Position numbers and translations under genes: made by a program. 40,561 nucleotides of DNA from Nocardioides sp. (GTDB taxonomy: Bacteria > Actinomycetota > Actinomycetes > Propionibacteriales > Nocardioidaceae): NCBI GenBank assembly GCA_017354415.1, contig JAFMQY010000011.1, forward strand, positions 1 to 40,561, read 5' to 3'. Below the pieces are notes generated by a model. The model was given only the letters and a program-made list of their open reading frames with translations. It made no database searches and had not been told where the DNA came from. This document shows, piece by piece, positions 7,876-16,401 of the stretch (position 1 is its first letter; each line of letters begins with the position of its first letter).

Positions 7876-8337
7876 ATGCTCATCACGAATCACGTCGTCG
7901 GCGGCGCCATCATCGGATCGCTGTCGTCGTCGAAGCGCACAGCGTTCGCTGTCGGCATCGTCTCGCACTTCGCTCTGGACGCAATCCCGCACATGGGTGT
8001 CCGCGACCGGACGCATTTTCTGACCCTGGCTGTCATCGACGGTCTGATCGGCGCTGCCGCCATGGCCGCGATCGCGAAGATAGCGCCGACGGACAAGCGT
8101 GGTCGTGTGGTCGCCGGCATGCTCGGAGCGTGCCTTCCTGATGCGGACAAGCCGAGCCGGGAGTTCTTCGGTGGCTCGCCGTACCCGAAGTGGCTAGACC
8201 GGGCACACGACGCGATCCAGACCGAGAGCCCGGACAAGCTCGGCCAGGAGGTGCTCCTGGCAGTGTTGGGCGGGGTGGTCCTGGTCGGCACGTTCCTTCG
8301 TCGCGACCATAGCCGCCGAGGCGAAGGTCGTCGATGA
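7876..8337 (+). CDS. small membrane protein, YdjM-like metal-dependent hydrolase family, with a foreign C-terminus
   Basis: 153 aa. It has His in the first helix (ITNHVVGGAIIG), then SHFALDAIPH and CLPDADKP, the pattern of His and Asp in membrane helices seen in the YdjM/LexA-regulated 'metal-dependent hydrolase' family (PF04307-like). It has about three or four hydrophobic segments. Function is unknown even in the better-studied members. The last ~11 residues (143-153, rich in Arg, Gly and His) are encoded by DNA that is antisense to the integrase remnant ending near 8305. The gene's true 3' end was therefore probably replaced when the integrase was broken. It may still be expressed with a new tail. 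The start at ATG 7876 is the natural N-terminus (MLITNHVVGG). Family assignment is moderate. Confidence 0.55.
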   Translation: MLITNHVVGGAIIGSLSSSKRTAFAVGIVSHFALDAIPHMGVRDRTHFLTLAVIDGLIGAAAMAAIAKIAPTDKRGRVVAGMLGACLPDADKPSREFFGGSPYPKWLDRAHDAIQTESPDKLGQEVLLAVLGGVVLVGTFLRRDHSRRGEGRR

Positions 8338-8755
8338 TTCCGGTGAGCTGGCAACATAGGCGCCGGTCCAGCTGGATCGAGCCGATCAGCGGGTCGACGT
8401 AGTTCTTGGTCAGTCCGGCGTAGAGGACTTTGGTCGAGCGAGCCCGTTCGCTGGCCAGCAGGTAGGTCGATCGCCACTCGCCCAGCCAGTCGCCGAGCGT
8501 CCGGGACGCGTCGCGAACCGAGGCACCGGCGTCGAGCCGATCGCGGGCGGCCTTCGCCTTGGCGTTCGCGTCGGTCTGGGTCCTTCTGTAGACGTAATGC
8601 CGACGTGTGACGCCGACGCTGTCCTCGTAGCTGACCGAGACGCAGTAGCGCCCGTCGGGTCGTTTGCGCATGCGCGTAGGCCATGGCAGGTACCTCCTCG
8701 GTTTCGAGGTACGACGCTGGGTGCCAAGCAGCCGCTGGTTCACGCGGTCAGCCAT
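8305..8755 (-). pseudogene. tyrosine recombinase (phage/ICE integrase) N-terminal remnant
   Basis: Reading minus from ATG 8755 (MADRVNQRLL), the protein shows RMRKRPDGRYCVSVSYED, an AP2-like arm-binding beta sheet. A core-binding domain follows: KAARDRLDAGASVRDASRTL, GDWLGEWRSTYLLASERARS, LTKNYVDPLIGSIQLDR and LTGIIDDLRLGGYGR. It stops resembling an integrase at about 8305. The whole catalytic domain (R...HxxR...Y, about 180 residues) is absent, so it cannot recombine. Orientation and position are those of an integrated element: it starts 78 bp from the 3' end of tRNA-Pro and is transcribed away from it. Such integrases usually target that tRNA's 3' end. The open frame to 8033 is only antisense to the 7876 gene. 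Confidence 0.85.
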
Positions 8756-8832
8756 GCGGTCAGAGCCTCCGAAATGTCGAGAGACCGCCTCCCACCGATG
8801 TGGAAAACAGCCCTTGACCTGCGAAAACTCGG

Positions 8833-8906
<74 letters not shown>

Positions 8907-9105
8907 ATGCCCGCAGCGAGGGCCGCGGAGCGTGTGCAGGCTACCGCAGGGCCGTGGTCCGTCCGGAATCGGGCCGCGCGACCGGGCGCCGCTCAGGAAG
9001 TTCTTCAGGTTTCGCTATCGGCGTCCCAGCGGCCTCACAGGTTCTTCAGAGGAACGAGCGGCTGGATTGGACTGATCCCGCGCTGACACGGACCATGGAG
9101 GAACT

Positions 9106-10437
9106 GTGGACGCCCCCGACGCACGACCCGCCGACCGCCCGGACGACCAGCCGACAGACCAGGAGTCGGCGCATCCCGTCGAACTGGGCTATCACCACCC
9201 CTACGACAACCCTGCACGCCACGGAGCACCGCCGCCTCCTCCCCCGGTGCCGCCCGTGCCGTGGGCGTCGTACGCCGCCCCTCCCCCGCCTCGGCGCCGA
9301 CACGGCCTGCGTGCGGTCGCGCTGGGCACCGCGCTGGCCGTGGTTGCCGCTGCGGGCGTAGCTGGATTCGCCGTCGGTCGCTGGCACGACGGCGGTCAGC
9401 CCTCGGCGGGCGGCCTCGGCCACGTGCCCGGTGCGTCGGGTCAGGGCGGTCAGGGGAACGGCGAGCTCACGCCGTTCGGCGGCTCGCCGTTCAGCGGGCC
9501 GGGCAGTGAGGGCAACTCGCCCTTCGACTCCTCGTCCGGCACCCCGGCCTCCAGTGACCAGGTCACCGGGCTGGTGCGGGTCGCGGCGACCCTCAAGTAC
9601 CAAGGTGGCATGGCCGCCGGCACCGGCATGATCCTGACCAGCACCGGCGAGGTCGTCACGAACCACCACGTCGTGGAGGGCGCGACGAAGATCCAGGTGA
9701 AGGTGATGAGCACCGGCCAGACCTACCGCGCCTCGGTCGTCGGCACGGATGCCAAGGACGACGTCGCGGTCCTCCAGCTACAGGACGCGACGGGTCTCGC
9801 CACGGTGACGCCCGACACCAACGGGATCGGCGTGGGCGACGCGGTGACGGCCGTGGGCGACGCCGGGGGTTCCGCGTCCAACCTCTCGGCCGCGGAGGGC
9901 AAGGTGATCGCGACCGGTCGTCACATCACCACGCACAGCGAGGACGGTCACGCGAGCGAGCGGTTGAACGGGTTGATCGAGATCAGCAGCGACGTGATCT
10001 CCGGAGACTCCGGCGGCGCGACGTACGACGCCCAGGGCGAGGTGGCCGGCATGACCACCGCTGCCTCGAGCGGCACCCGCGATGTCGTCGGCTACGCGAT
10101 CCCGATCGCTCGAGTGCTCCGGATCGCCGGCGACCTCGAGCACGGCACGGTCAACGCTCGCTACGAGTACGGCTCCCCTGCCTTCCTCGGGATCGGCCTC
10201 GAGGGCAACGACACCACGGTGGCCGGGGTCTACCCGGGTACGCCGGCAGCCCGTGCGGGAATCAGCACCGGCGACAGCGTGACCCGCGTCGGCAGCACCC
10301 GCGTCAGCAGCGCGGACGCACTGCGGCAGGCGATCAGGGCGTGCTCCCCCGGCGATCAGGTCCGAGTCACGTGGAGGGACACCTCCGGCATCACCCACAT
10401 CGCAACCGTCACGCTCATGGCCGGACCCGTGGCCTGA
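9106..10437 (+). CDS. HtrA/DegP-like membrane-anchored serine protease with PDZ domain
   Basis: Trypsin-fold (S1C) quality-control protease facing the cell exterior. The 443-aa protein starts at GTG 9106 with GGAGGA just upstream. The order is: a Pro-rich acidic cytoplasmic N-terminus (~70 aa); a basic stop PRRRHG; one transmembrane helix (about 70-92, AVALGTALAVVAAAGVAG); a Gly/Ser linker; the protease domain; and a C-terminal PDZ (GIGLEG...AGVYPGTPAARAGISTGD). All catalytic residues are visible: His in TNHHVVEG, Asp in KDDVAVLQL, Ser in SGDSGGATYD. A stand-alone gene between tRNA-Pro and a small membrane-protein ORF. Actinobacterial PepD/HtrA paralogues have this layout; the exact substrate is not predictable. 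Confidence 0.93.
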   Translation: MDAPDARPADRPDDQPTDQESAHPVELGYHHPYDNPARHGAPPPPPPVPPVPWASYAAPPPPRRRHGLRAVALGTALAVVAAAGVAGFAVGRWHDGGQPSAGGLGHVPGASGQGGQGNGELTPFGGSPFSGPGSEGNSPFDSSSGTPASSDQVTGLVRVAATLKYQGGMAAGTGMILTSTGEVVTNHHVVEGATKIQVKVMSTGQTYRASVVGTDAKDDVAVLQLQDATGLATVTPDTNGIGVGDAVTAVGDAGGSASNLSAAEGKVIATGRHITTHSEDGHASERLNGLIEISSDVISGDSGGATYDAQGEVAGMTTAASSGTRDVVGYAIPIARVLRIAGDLEHGTVNARYEYGSPAFLGIGLEGNDTTVAGVYPGTPAARAGISTGDSVTRVGSTRVSSADALRQAIRACSPGDQVRVTWRDTSGITHIATVTLMAGPVA

Positions 10438-10574
10438 TCGGGCACCGAGATTTTGCCTTCTGGTCGGTGAAGAAGGTTTGAAGACGGCACCACCGGGGAA
10501 CACGATGTGATATCGGCCGCCAGCCGACGTATGCAGGCGTGGGGGGAGCGGCCCTTTCCGCAAGGGCGCATCAC

Positions 10575-10754
10575 ATGTTCCTGTCGAATCTCGCCATCGC
10601 GAACATCTTCTTGTTCTTCGCCATCCTCTGCATGGTGCTCAGCTTTGCCGCCGCAATGCCGCTGTTCTTCGCGTACTCCGTGGGGGCGACCACCCTCGCC
10701 GGCGCGGTGCGCTACCACGAGCTGCCTCATGACCGCAGGACGAAGCCTCACTGA
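10575..10754 (+). CDS. possible 59-aa small membrane protein
   Basis: From ATG 10575: a hydrophobic N-terminal two-thirds (NIFLFFAILCMVLSFAAAMP, then LFFAYSVGATTLAG) and a polar, basic tail RYHELPHDRRTKPH. That fits one long or two short membrane helices with a cytoplasmic end. The ribosome-binding site is weak (CAAGGG about 12 nt upstream). The ORF ends two bases before the long hairpin at 10757, which could be its terminator. No homologue recognised. The clean hydrophobic/polar split argues for it; its length and poor start signal argue against. Confidence 0.38.
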   Translation: MFLSNLAIANIFLFFAILCMVLSFAAAMPLFFAYSVGATTLAGAVRYHELPHDRRTKPH

Positions 10755-10756
10755 CC

Positions 10757-10843
10757 AACGGCTGACCTCGGCCCGACCGACCCCCGACGGCCCCGGGCGG
10801 AATGTTTCCTCCCGGGGCTGGGGTTGGGCCGACGTCAGCCGTT
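10757..10843 (+). promoter_or_regulatory. very long imperfect hairpin upstream of the OsmC gene
   Basis: Nested complementary arms are AACGGCTGAC (10757-10766) with GTCAGCCGTT (10834-10843), TCGGCCC with GGGCCGA, ACCCC with GGGGT, and CCCCGGG with CCCGGGG. They give 29 base pairs around a 13-nt loop (CGGAATGTTTCCT), with small mismatches and bulges. It lies 25 bp before the OsmC ATG, just ahead of that gene's GAGGAGG ribosome-binding site, and 2 bp after the small ORF. There is no T-run. It may terminate upstream transcription, stabilise or control the OsmC mRNA, or be a mobile palindromic repeat. Confidence 0.7.
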
Positions 10844-10868
10844 CCCCATCCCTATCGAGGAGGCAACG

Positions 10869-11309
10869 ATGCCGACCCGTACCGCCCGTACCGCCTGGAC
10901 CGGGACGCTCGAGCAGGGCTCCGGCCAGGTCGAGCTCACCAGCTCCAAGCTCGCGACGTACGACGTCTCGTTCCCGAAGCGTGCCGCCGAGGACGCCGGC
11001 GGGACCACCAGCCCCGAGGAGCTGATCGCCGCGGCCCACTCGGCGTGCTACGCGATGCAGCTGTCCGCCCTGATCGCCCAGGCCGGGGGGACGCCCCAAG
11101 CGCTCGACGTGCAGGCCGACGTCTCGCTCGGTCCCGACCCTGCCGGTGGTTTCCGGCTGACCGGGATCACGATCACGGTGCGTGGCGAGGTCGACGGCCT
11201 CGACGCGGCGGGCTTCGAGCAGGTCGCTCAGGAGGCGAAGGCGGGCTGCCCGGTGAGCAAGGCCCTCACCGGCGTCGAGATCACTCTCGCCGCAGCGCTC
11301 GAGACCTGA
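10869..11309 (+). CDS. OsmC/Ohr-family peroxidase
   Basis: Thiol-dependent hydroperoxide reductase that detoxifies organic peroxides in the cytoplasm. 146 aa from ATG 10869, with GAGGAGGC about 6 nt upstream; the track start at 10824 lies inside the hairpin and is rejected. Both family cysteines are in place: AHSACYAM (peroxidatic) and AGCPVSKAL (resolving). The sequence SPEELIAAAHSACYAMQLS is the OsmC signature helix. The N-terminus (ARTAWTGTLEQGSG) matches the OsmC rather than the shorter Ohr subgroup. Single gene preceded by the long hairpin; convergent with the LysE-type gene 36 bp away. Confidence 0.93.
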   Translation: MPTRTARTAWTGTLEQGSGQVELTSSKLATYDVSFPKRAAEDAGGTTSPEELIAAAHSACYAMQLSALIAQAGGTPQALDVQADVSLGPDPAGGFRLTGITITVRGEVDGLDAAGFEQVAQEAKAGCPVSKALTGVEITLAAALET

Positions 11310-11345
11310 CGCCGCGTCCCCATCGGGCGGTCGACCGGCGCGTCC

Positions 11346-11999
11346 TCAGCCGGCGTCGGGCCGTCCGCTGACGACGACGGCCAGGCCGAGCCCGATCATC
11401 GACATGCCGCCCACCTTGCCGAGAGCGCGGCCGCGCCTGGGAGAAGTGCTGAACCAGCGTCGCAGCTGGCTCGCCAGGAGCGCCCAGAGGCTGTCAGAGC
11501 ACAGGCCGATCCCGAACGCGACCAGCCCGAGCAGCACCATCTGCAGAGTGGCGTCGCCACGGCCGCGGTCGATGAACGGCGGGAGCACGGCCGCGAAGAT
11601 CACGTAGGCCTTCGGGTTGGTGAAGCCGACGACGAAGCCTTGGCGCAGCGCCCGGATGCCACGGATCGCCGGCGCCTGCTCGGAGGTGGCAACATCGATA
11701 CCGTGGCGGTGCCGGAGCGCCTGGATCCCGAGGTAGACGAGGAAGACCGCGCCCAGGATCTTCACCACCTCGAAAGCCGCGTCCGAGGTCGCGACCAGGT
11801 CGCCGAGGCCCAGCGACACCAGCGCCAGCACCGCGAGCAGACCCAAGGAGTTGCCGACGACGGTGGTGAGCGCGACCGAGCGGCCGTAGGTGAGCGCCCG
11901 CCCTATCGTGAACACCACGCTCGGGCCGGGAATGGCGATCAGGACCAGCGCGACCAGCCCGAAGGTGATCACCTGATGCATCGTCACCATACGCGGCAT
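11346..11999 (-). CDS. LysE/RhtB-family amino-acid exporter
   Basis: Six-helix inner-membrane exporter of amino acids or derivatives. 217 aa from ATG 11999 (MPRMVTMHQVI); ATG at 11990 or 11981 is possible since all three are in frame and no strong ribosome-binding site decides. Family features: the N-terminal IAIPGPSVVFTIGRALTYGR (PGP motif with G-rich turn), GNSLGLLAVLALVSLGLG, and KILGAVFLVYLGIQALR. FTNPKAYVIFAAVLPPFID (NPK motif) and a final amphipathic/TM helix complete it. The substrate cannot be told from sequence. Lone gene downstream of der on the same strand with a 50-bp gap, so co-transcription with cmk-plsC-der is possible. Confidence 0.9.
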   Translation of the reverse strand: MPRMVTMHQVITFGLVALVLIAIPGPSVVFTIGRALTYGRSVALTTVVGNSLGLLAVLALVSLGLGDLVATSDAAFEVVKILGAVFLVYLGIQALRHRHGIDVATSEQAPAIRGIRALRQGFVVGFTNPKAYVIFAAVLPPFIDRGRGDATLQMVLLGLVAFGIGLCSDSLWALLASQLRRWFSTSPRRGRALGKVGGMSMIGLGLAVVVSGRPDAG

Positions 12000-12049
12000 G
12001 GTCTCACGTGGGGCACCCGGCCCGCCCGTTCGTTTCGAGGGCTGGGTGG

Positions 12050-13408
12050 TCAGCGCCTGCGGCGCTCGCGGACTCTCTGGTTGAGCACGATCGGCGTACC
12101 GACGAAGCCGAACTCCTCGCGCAGGCGGCGCTCGATGTAGCGCTCGTACGCCGCGTCGAGCTTGCCCGACGTGAACAGCACGAACGTCGGTGGCGCGACC
12201 GAGGACTGGGTGCCGAACAGGATCTTGGGCTGCTTCCCGCTTCGCACCGGGTGCGGATGCTCGGCGACCAGGCGGCCCAGGAAGGAGTTGAGCGCGCCGG
12301 TGGAGACGCGGGTCTCCCAGCCCTCGAGGGCCTTGTCCAGGGCGGGCACGAGCCGGTCGACGTGCCAGCCGGTGCGGGCGGTGACGTTGATCCGGGGCGC
12401 CCACTGCACCTGGACCAGCTCCTGCTCGACCTCACGCTCGAGGTAGTGCCGGCGCTCCTCGTCGACCAGGTCCCACTTGTTGAACGCGATCACCAGCGCC
12501 CGCCCGGCGTCCCGAACGGTCTGCAGGATCCGGACGTCCTGCTCGGAGATGCTCTGGGCCGCGTCCAGCACCAGCACAGCGACCTCGGCCCGGTCGACGG
12601 CGGTCGACGTCCGGAGGGAGGCGTAGAACTCGTGGCCCGAAGCCTCCTTGACCCGCTTGCGGATGCCGGCGGTGTCGATGAAGCGCCACTCGCGGCCACC
12701 CAGCTCGACCAGCTCGTCCACAGGGTCGACGGTCGTCCCGGCGACGGAGTCCACCACGACGCGTTCGGCACCGACCAGCTTGTTCAGCAACGAGGACTTG
12801 CCGACGTTGGGCTTGCCGACGATGGCGACCCGGCGTGGTCCGGCCTCCTCCTCGAACGACTGCTCCGGAGGCTCGGGCAGCACCGCGAGCACGGCGTCGA
12901 GCAGGTCGCCTGAACCGCGCCCGTGCAGCGCCGAGACGGGGATGGGCTCGCCGAGGCCGAGGTTCCACAGGCCGTACGCCTCTGCCTCGGTGCGCTGGTC
13001 GTCGACCTTGTTCGCCGCGAGCAGGACGGGCTTCTTCGACCTCCGCAGCACCTTCACCACGGCCTCGTCTGCGTCCGTGATGCCGACGGTCGCGTCGACC
13101 ACGAACAGCACCGCGTCGGCCAGGGAGACCGCGATCTCGGCCTGCGCCTTGATCCGCTCGGCCCTCCCACGGGCGTCGGGGTCCCAGCCCCCCGTGTCCA
13201 CGACCGTGAACGCCCGGCCGGCCCAGGTCGCGTCGTACGACACGCGGTCGCGGGTGACGCCCGGGGTGTCCTCCACGACGGCCTCGCGTCGGCCGAGGAT
13301 CCGGTTCACCAGGGTGGACTTGCCGACGTTCGGACGGCCGACGACCGCCAGCACCGGGAGCGGTCCGGCCGGAGCGCCGCTGGGCTCGGTGCCGGGCTCG
13401 CTGTTCAT
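12050..13408 (-). CDS. der: ribosome biogenesis GTPase Der (EngA)
   Basis: Essential double GTPase needed for 50S subunit assembly. 452 aa from ATG 13408. G domain 1: GRPNVGKST (G1), DTPGVTRD (G2 region), DTGG (G3), NKVD (G4). G domain 2: [17 protein letters not shown] and NKWD. The C-terminal KH-like domain ends in a basic tail ([10 protein letters not shown]). The track shows a 714-aa ORF, but residues before MNSEPG are just an open frame antiparallel to plsC and cmk. The ATG overlaps the plsC stop (ATGA), so it is translationally coupled in a cmk-plsC-der operon, the usual actinobacterial order. Confidence 0.97.
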   Translation of the reverse strand: MNSEPGTEPSGAPAGPLPVLAVVGRPNVGKSTLVNRILGRREAVVEDTPGVTRDRVSYDATWAGRAFTVVDTGGWDPDARGRAERIKAQAEIAVSLADAVLFVVDATVGITDADEAVVKVLRRSKKPVLLAANKVDDQRTEAEAYGLWNLGLGEPIPVSALHGRGSGDLLDAVLAVLPEPPEQSFEEEAGPRRVAIVGKPNVGKSSLLNKLVGAERVVVDSVAGTTVDPVDELVELGGREWRFIDTAGIRKRVKEASGHEFYASLRTSTAVDRAEVAVLVLDAAQSISEQDVRILQTVRDAGRALVIAFNKWDLVDEERRHYLEREVEQELVQVQWAPRINVTARTGWHVDRLVPALDKALEGWETRVSTGALNSFLGRLVAEHPHPVRSGKQPKILFGTQSSVAPPTFVLFTSGKLDAAYERYIERRLREEFGFVGTPIVLNQRVRERRRR

Positions 13409-14115
13409 GAGATCTCCTGTGCTTCGGCTGCCGGGATCGGGCCCGGCATGGTCTGTCCGGTCAGCGCCAGGCCGGCCGCCAGGTCTTCCAGCATCCGGGC
13501 GTGCAGGGCGGCGGAAGTGTCGGCGACCAGCTGTCGCTTCCGGGGCCAAGGCTGCTGGGCGACCCGGAACGGCGCGCCGTACACGAGGTCGATCACGCCA
13601 CCCGGATCGGGCAGCGCGTTCTTGCCCCCTCCTGCCGGCCGGGTCCCGAACATCATCAGCGGGACGATCGGCGCGCCGGTGACCAGCGCGAGGTACGCCG
13701 CGCCGTTGTGGAATCGCTCCAGGTCGCCGGCCCCGCGGTTGCCCTCGGGGAAGATGCCCACCGCGTGCCCATGGTGGAGCACGTGAAGGGAGGTACGGAT
13801 CGCGTGCACGTCGACGGCGAAGCGGTCGAGCTCGATCTGCCCGGTGGCCCGGAGGAAGGCACCCATCGGTCCGTGGAACATCTCCTGCTTGGTCAGCGCG
13901 TGCACCGGTCGGGGGCCGAAGAGCGCGAACAACGGGCCGTCGATCACACCGGTGTGGTTGGCCGCGACGATCACCGGCCCCTGCGGCGGGACGAGAGCGG
14001 TGCCGTGCTCGCGCACGTCGTACCGGCGCCGGATCGTCCACTGCGCGGCCCGGCGCCCGGGATAGAGGGGCCACGTCGGGGGGTGCCGGAGACGGTGGCC
14101 AGGACGAGGGGTCAT
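13405..14115 (-). CDS. 1-acyl-sn-glycerol-3-phosphate acyltransferase (PlsC family)
   Basis: Transfers an acyl chain to lysophosphatidate or a similar acceptor at the membrane. 236 aa. Motif I is NHTGVID (HX4D, catalytic His/Asp), motif III is FPEGNRG, and the acceptor-binding segment is [11 protein letters not shown]. The N-terminus is basic and amphipathic, consistent with membrane association. Overlaps cmk by 4 bp upstream and der by 4 bp downstream. This cmk-plsC-der linkage is common in actinobacteria and does not by itself show which lysolipid is used. Confidence 0.92.
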   Translation of the reverse strand: MTPRPGHRLRHPPTWPLYPGRRAAQWTIRRRYDVREHGTALVPPQGPVIVAANHTGVIDGPLFALFGPRPVHALTKQEMFHGPMGAFLRATGQIELDRFAVDVHAIRTSLHVLHHGHAVGIFPEGNRGAGDLERFHNGAAYLALVTGAPIVPLMMFGTRPAGGGKNALPDPGGVIDLVYGAPFRVAQQPWPRKRQLVADTSAALHARMLEDLAAGLALTGQTMPGPIPAAEAQEIS

Positions 14116-14795
14116 CGGGCGTCCTCGACCATGTGCACGATGAGGTCGACGACCTCCTCCAAGGTGTACGGCGTGGTGTCGACGTGGACCGCACCTTCGG
14201 CCTTGGTCAGCGGAGACGCGGCACGGGTGGAGTCGATCGCGTCCCGCGCCCGCAAGGACGACTCGGTCGCGGCCACGTCGGAGCCGCCCTCCTCGGCGGT
14301 ACGCCGGGCGGCACGGGCCGCAGCCTCCGCGGTCAGGAACACCTTCACCTCGGCGTCCGGCGCGACCACGGACCCGATGTCACGACCCTCGACCACGATG
14401 CCGCCGTTCTCCAGCGCGCCGTCGATGACCGCGCGTTGCAGAACCAGCAGGCGGGCGCGCACCTCGGGCACCGCGCTGACGGCTGAGACCGCGCCGGTGA
14501 CCTCCGGGGTGCGGATCGCAGCCGCGACGTCCGCGCCGTCCACGGTGATGGTCGGAGCGAACGGGTCGGTCCCCGCGACGATCTCCGGCTCGCCGCAGCG
14601 CGCCGCCACGGCCACAGGGTCGTCCACCGGCACGTCGTTGCGCAGCATCCACCAGGTCATCGCGCGGTACATCGCGCCGGTGTCGAGGAAGCGGAGTCCG
14701 AGCCGCGTGGCAACTCCCCGTGAGGTGCTCGACTTGCCCGAGCCCGAGGTGCCATCGATGGCGACGACCACGCCAGTGGGTGCGGGTGCGCTCAC
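14112..14795 (-). CDS. cmk: (d)CMP kinase
   Basis: Phosphorylates CMP and dCMP with ATP for nucleotide supply. 227 aa. P-loop [11 protein letters not shown] at residues 14-24; the [13 protein letters not shown] substrate segment; [21 protein letters not shown], the CMP-binding and lid region; and [13 protein letters not shown] with the conserved Arg/Asp. The C-terminus [16 protein letters not shown] is typical of bacterial Cmk. First gene of the cmk-plsC-der unit; its promoter must lie in the 159 bp shared with the divergent MFS gene. Confidence 0.95.
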   Translation of the reverse strand: MSAPAPTGVVVAIDGTSGSGKSSTSRGVATRLGLRFLDTGAMYRAMTWWMLRNDVPVDDPVAVAARCGEPEIVAGTDPFAPTITVDGADVAAAIRTPEVTGAVSAVSAVPEVRARLLVLQRAVIDGALENGGIVVEGRDIGSVVAPDAEVKVFLTAEAAARAARRTAEEGGSDVAATESSLRARDAIDSTRAASPLTKAEGAVHVDTTPYTLEEVVDLIVHMVEDAR

Positions 14796-14910
14796 GGTGG
14801 TGTCCTGGGGTGGGGTGGAGGCTCGGCCAAGCGTTCAGCGTAGTGGGGATCGGCTCCGGAACGGGATTTCGCGGTGCGGTCGGACGGTGCTGTCGAAAAC
14901 CGGACCCCGC

Positions 14911-14941
14911 GTTCGACGTACGGGTGACACCACCGTCGAAC
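14911..14941 (+). promoter_or_regulatory. inverted-repeat operator candidate before the MFS pump
   Basis: Perfect 8-bp arms GTTCGACG (14911-14918) and CGTCGAAC (14934-14941) are separated by 15 bp, and the right arm ends 13 bp before the pump's ATG. The spacer holds a smaller GGTG-aca-CCACC inverted repeat. Position fits a TetR- or MarR-type repressor site controlling the pump and perhaps cmk on the other side. No regulator gene is adjacent. Confidence 0.5.
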
Positions 14942-14954
14942 CGAAGGACCACCG

Positions 14955-16394
14955 ATGTCATCGACCGACCGCCGCTGGCTGGCTCTCATCACGTTGTGCT
15001 CCGGGACGCTGATGATCGTGCTGGACGCGACCATCGTGAACGTCGCCCTCCCGGACATCTCCGCCGACCTCGGGTTCTCCCCCAGTGGCCTGTCGTGGGT
15101 GGTGAACGCCTACCTGATCGCCTTCGGCGGCCTCTTGCTGCTCGCGGGGCGCCTGGGCGATCTCCTCGGTCAGCGCCGGGTCTTCCTGTGCGGCCTGGCC
15201 GTCTTCGTGGTCGCCTCCCTCGCGTGCGCCATCGCACCGGCACCGTCGTTCCTGGTGGCCGCGCGGCTGGTGCAGGGCGTGGGTGGCGCGTTCACGTCCG
15301 CGGTCGTGCTCGGCATGATCGTCTCGCTGTTCCCGGAGCCGGCCGAGCAGGCGAAGGCGATCGGGGTGTACGGGTTCGTCGCCTCCTCGGGCGGCTCGAT
15401 CGGGCTGGTCGCCGGTGGCGTCCTGACCTCGGCCCTCGACTGGCGCTGGATCTTCCTGGTCAACGTGCCGGTGGGTGTGGCCACCTGGGTCGCGACCCTG
15501 AGGTACGTCGATCCGCAACGTCCGACGACCGCCGGCAGGCGTGCCGACACCACCAGCGCGGCGCTGCTCACGGCGGGTCTGATGACCGGTGTCTACACGA
15601 TCGTCGAGGTCACGCAGCGTCCGTTCGGCTCGACGGCGACCACCGCCGCCCTGGCGATCGCCCTGCTCGTGGGGTTCGTCGTCCGACAGGCCGGCGCTGC
15701 CGAGCCGCTGCTGCCGCTCCGCCTGTTCCGGTCGCGCACCGTCACCGGCGCCAACGCCGTCCAGGGACTGCTGGTCGTGGGCATGTTCGGCACCTTCTTC
15801 CTGGGCGCGCTCTACTTCCAGGACGTGCGCGGGTACGGCCCGCTCCAGATCGGCCTGGCCTTCCTGCCCTCGACGGTGGCCATGGGCCTGATGTCCCTGC
15901 GTTTCGCAGGAGACGTCACCCGGCGGTTCGGAGTGCACAGAACGCTGATCCTGAGCCTCGTGCTGCTCTCGGTGGGCCTGGTGCTGCTCTCCCGCGTCCC
16001 GGCAGGAGGCGCGTACGTCGTCGACGTTGCACCGGCGCTCGTGCTGACCGGGCTGGGCGCGGGTCTCGGCTTCCCGGCGCTGACCGGCATGGCGATGTCG
16101 GCCGCCACACCTGCGGACTCCGGAGTCGCCTCGGGGCTCTACAACACGACGGTCCAGGTCTGCGGTGCCGTCGGGCTGGCGGTGCTCTCCAGCCTGTCCA
16201 CGGGTCGCACCCACCACCTCGTGGTCGGCGGCGCGGACCCGACGTCGGCCCTCGTCGGCGGGTACGACGTGGCGTTCCTGGTGGCCGCTGGTGCGGCCGT
16301 TGCCGCGGCGGGCCTGGCCATCGGTGTGCTCCGGCCGCGCTCGGTCGAGGCCGAGCCGATCCCGGAGCGGGACCTCGTCGCGGAGTCGGCCTGA
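14955..16394 (+). CDS. DHA2 (EmrB/QacA) major facilitator multidrug efflux pump
   Basis: Proton-driven exporter with 14 predicted helices, 479 aa. Family marks are LDATIVNVALPDI in helix 1, the loop 2-3 motif GRLGDLLGQRRVF (motif A), and AARLVQGVGGAFTSAVVLGM (motif B). SGGSIGLVAGGVLTSALDWRWIFLVN (motif C and the start of helix 6) follows, quoted here in outline only. Drug range cannot be deduced. It is the only plus-strand gene between minus-strand cmk and tyrA, so it interrupts an otherwise conserved run of housekeeping genes. It ends 7 bp from the tyrA stop, convergent. Confidence 0.93.
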   Translation: MSSTDRRWLALITLCSGTLMIVLDATIVNVALPDISADLGFSPSGLSWVVNAYLIAFGGLLLLAGRLGDLLGQRRVFLCGLAVFVVASLACAIAPAPSFLVAARLVQGVGGAFTSAVVLGMIVSLFPEPAEQAKAIGVYGFVASSGGSIGLVAGGVLTSALDWRWIFLVNVPVGVATWVATLRYVDPQRPTTAGRRADTTSAALLTAGLMTGVYTIVEVTQRPFGSTATTAALAIALLVGFVVRQAGAAEPLLPLRLFRSRTVTGANAVQGLLVVGMFGTFFLGALYFQDVRGYGPLQIGLAFLPSTVAMGLMSLRFAGDVTRRFGVHRTLILSLVLLSVGLVLLSRVPAGGAYVVDVAPALVLTGLGAGLGFPALTGMAMSAATPADSGVASGLYNTTVQVCGAVGLAVLSSLSTGRTHHLVVGGADPTSALVGGYDVAFLVAAGAAVAAAGLAIGVLRPRSVEAEPIPERDLVAESA

Positions 16395-16401
16395 GGCCTG
16401 C

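Noticed and set aside
8033-8304. Continuation of the integrase ORF beyond 8305
   Set aside because: The frame stays open but its residues are Pro/Arg-rich and antisense to the YdjM-like gene, with no recombinase catalytic motifs.
9001-9060. Repeated GTTCTTCAG words upstream of htrA
   Set aside because: Two imperfect short copies only; could be regulatory, but too short to support a claim.
10456-10476. CCTTCT...AGAAGG stem shortly after the HtrA stop
   Set aside because: Only 6 bp with a 9-nt loop and a weak T content after it; could be the htrA terminator but too weak to call.
12050-14194. A 714-aa ORF suggesting Der fused to an N-terminal domain
   Set aside because: Everything before MNSEPG is Arg/Pro-rich text opposite or out of frame with plsC and cmk; plsC and cmk are clearly real, and Der has its own ATG at 13408.
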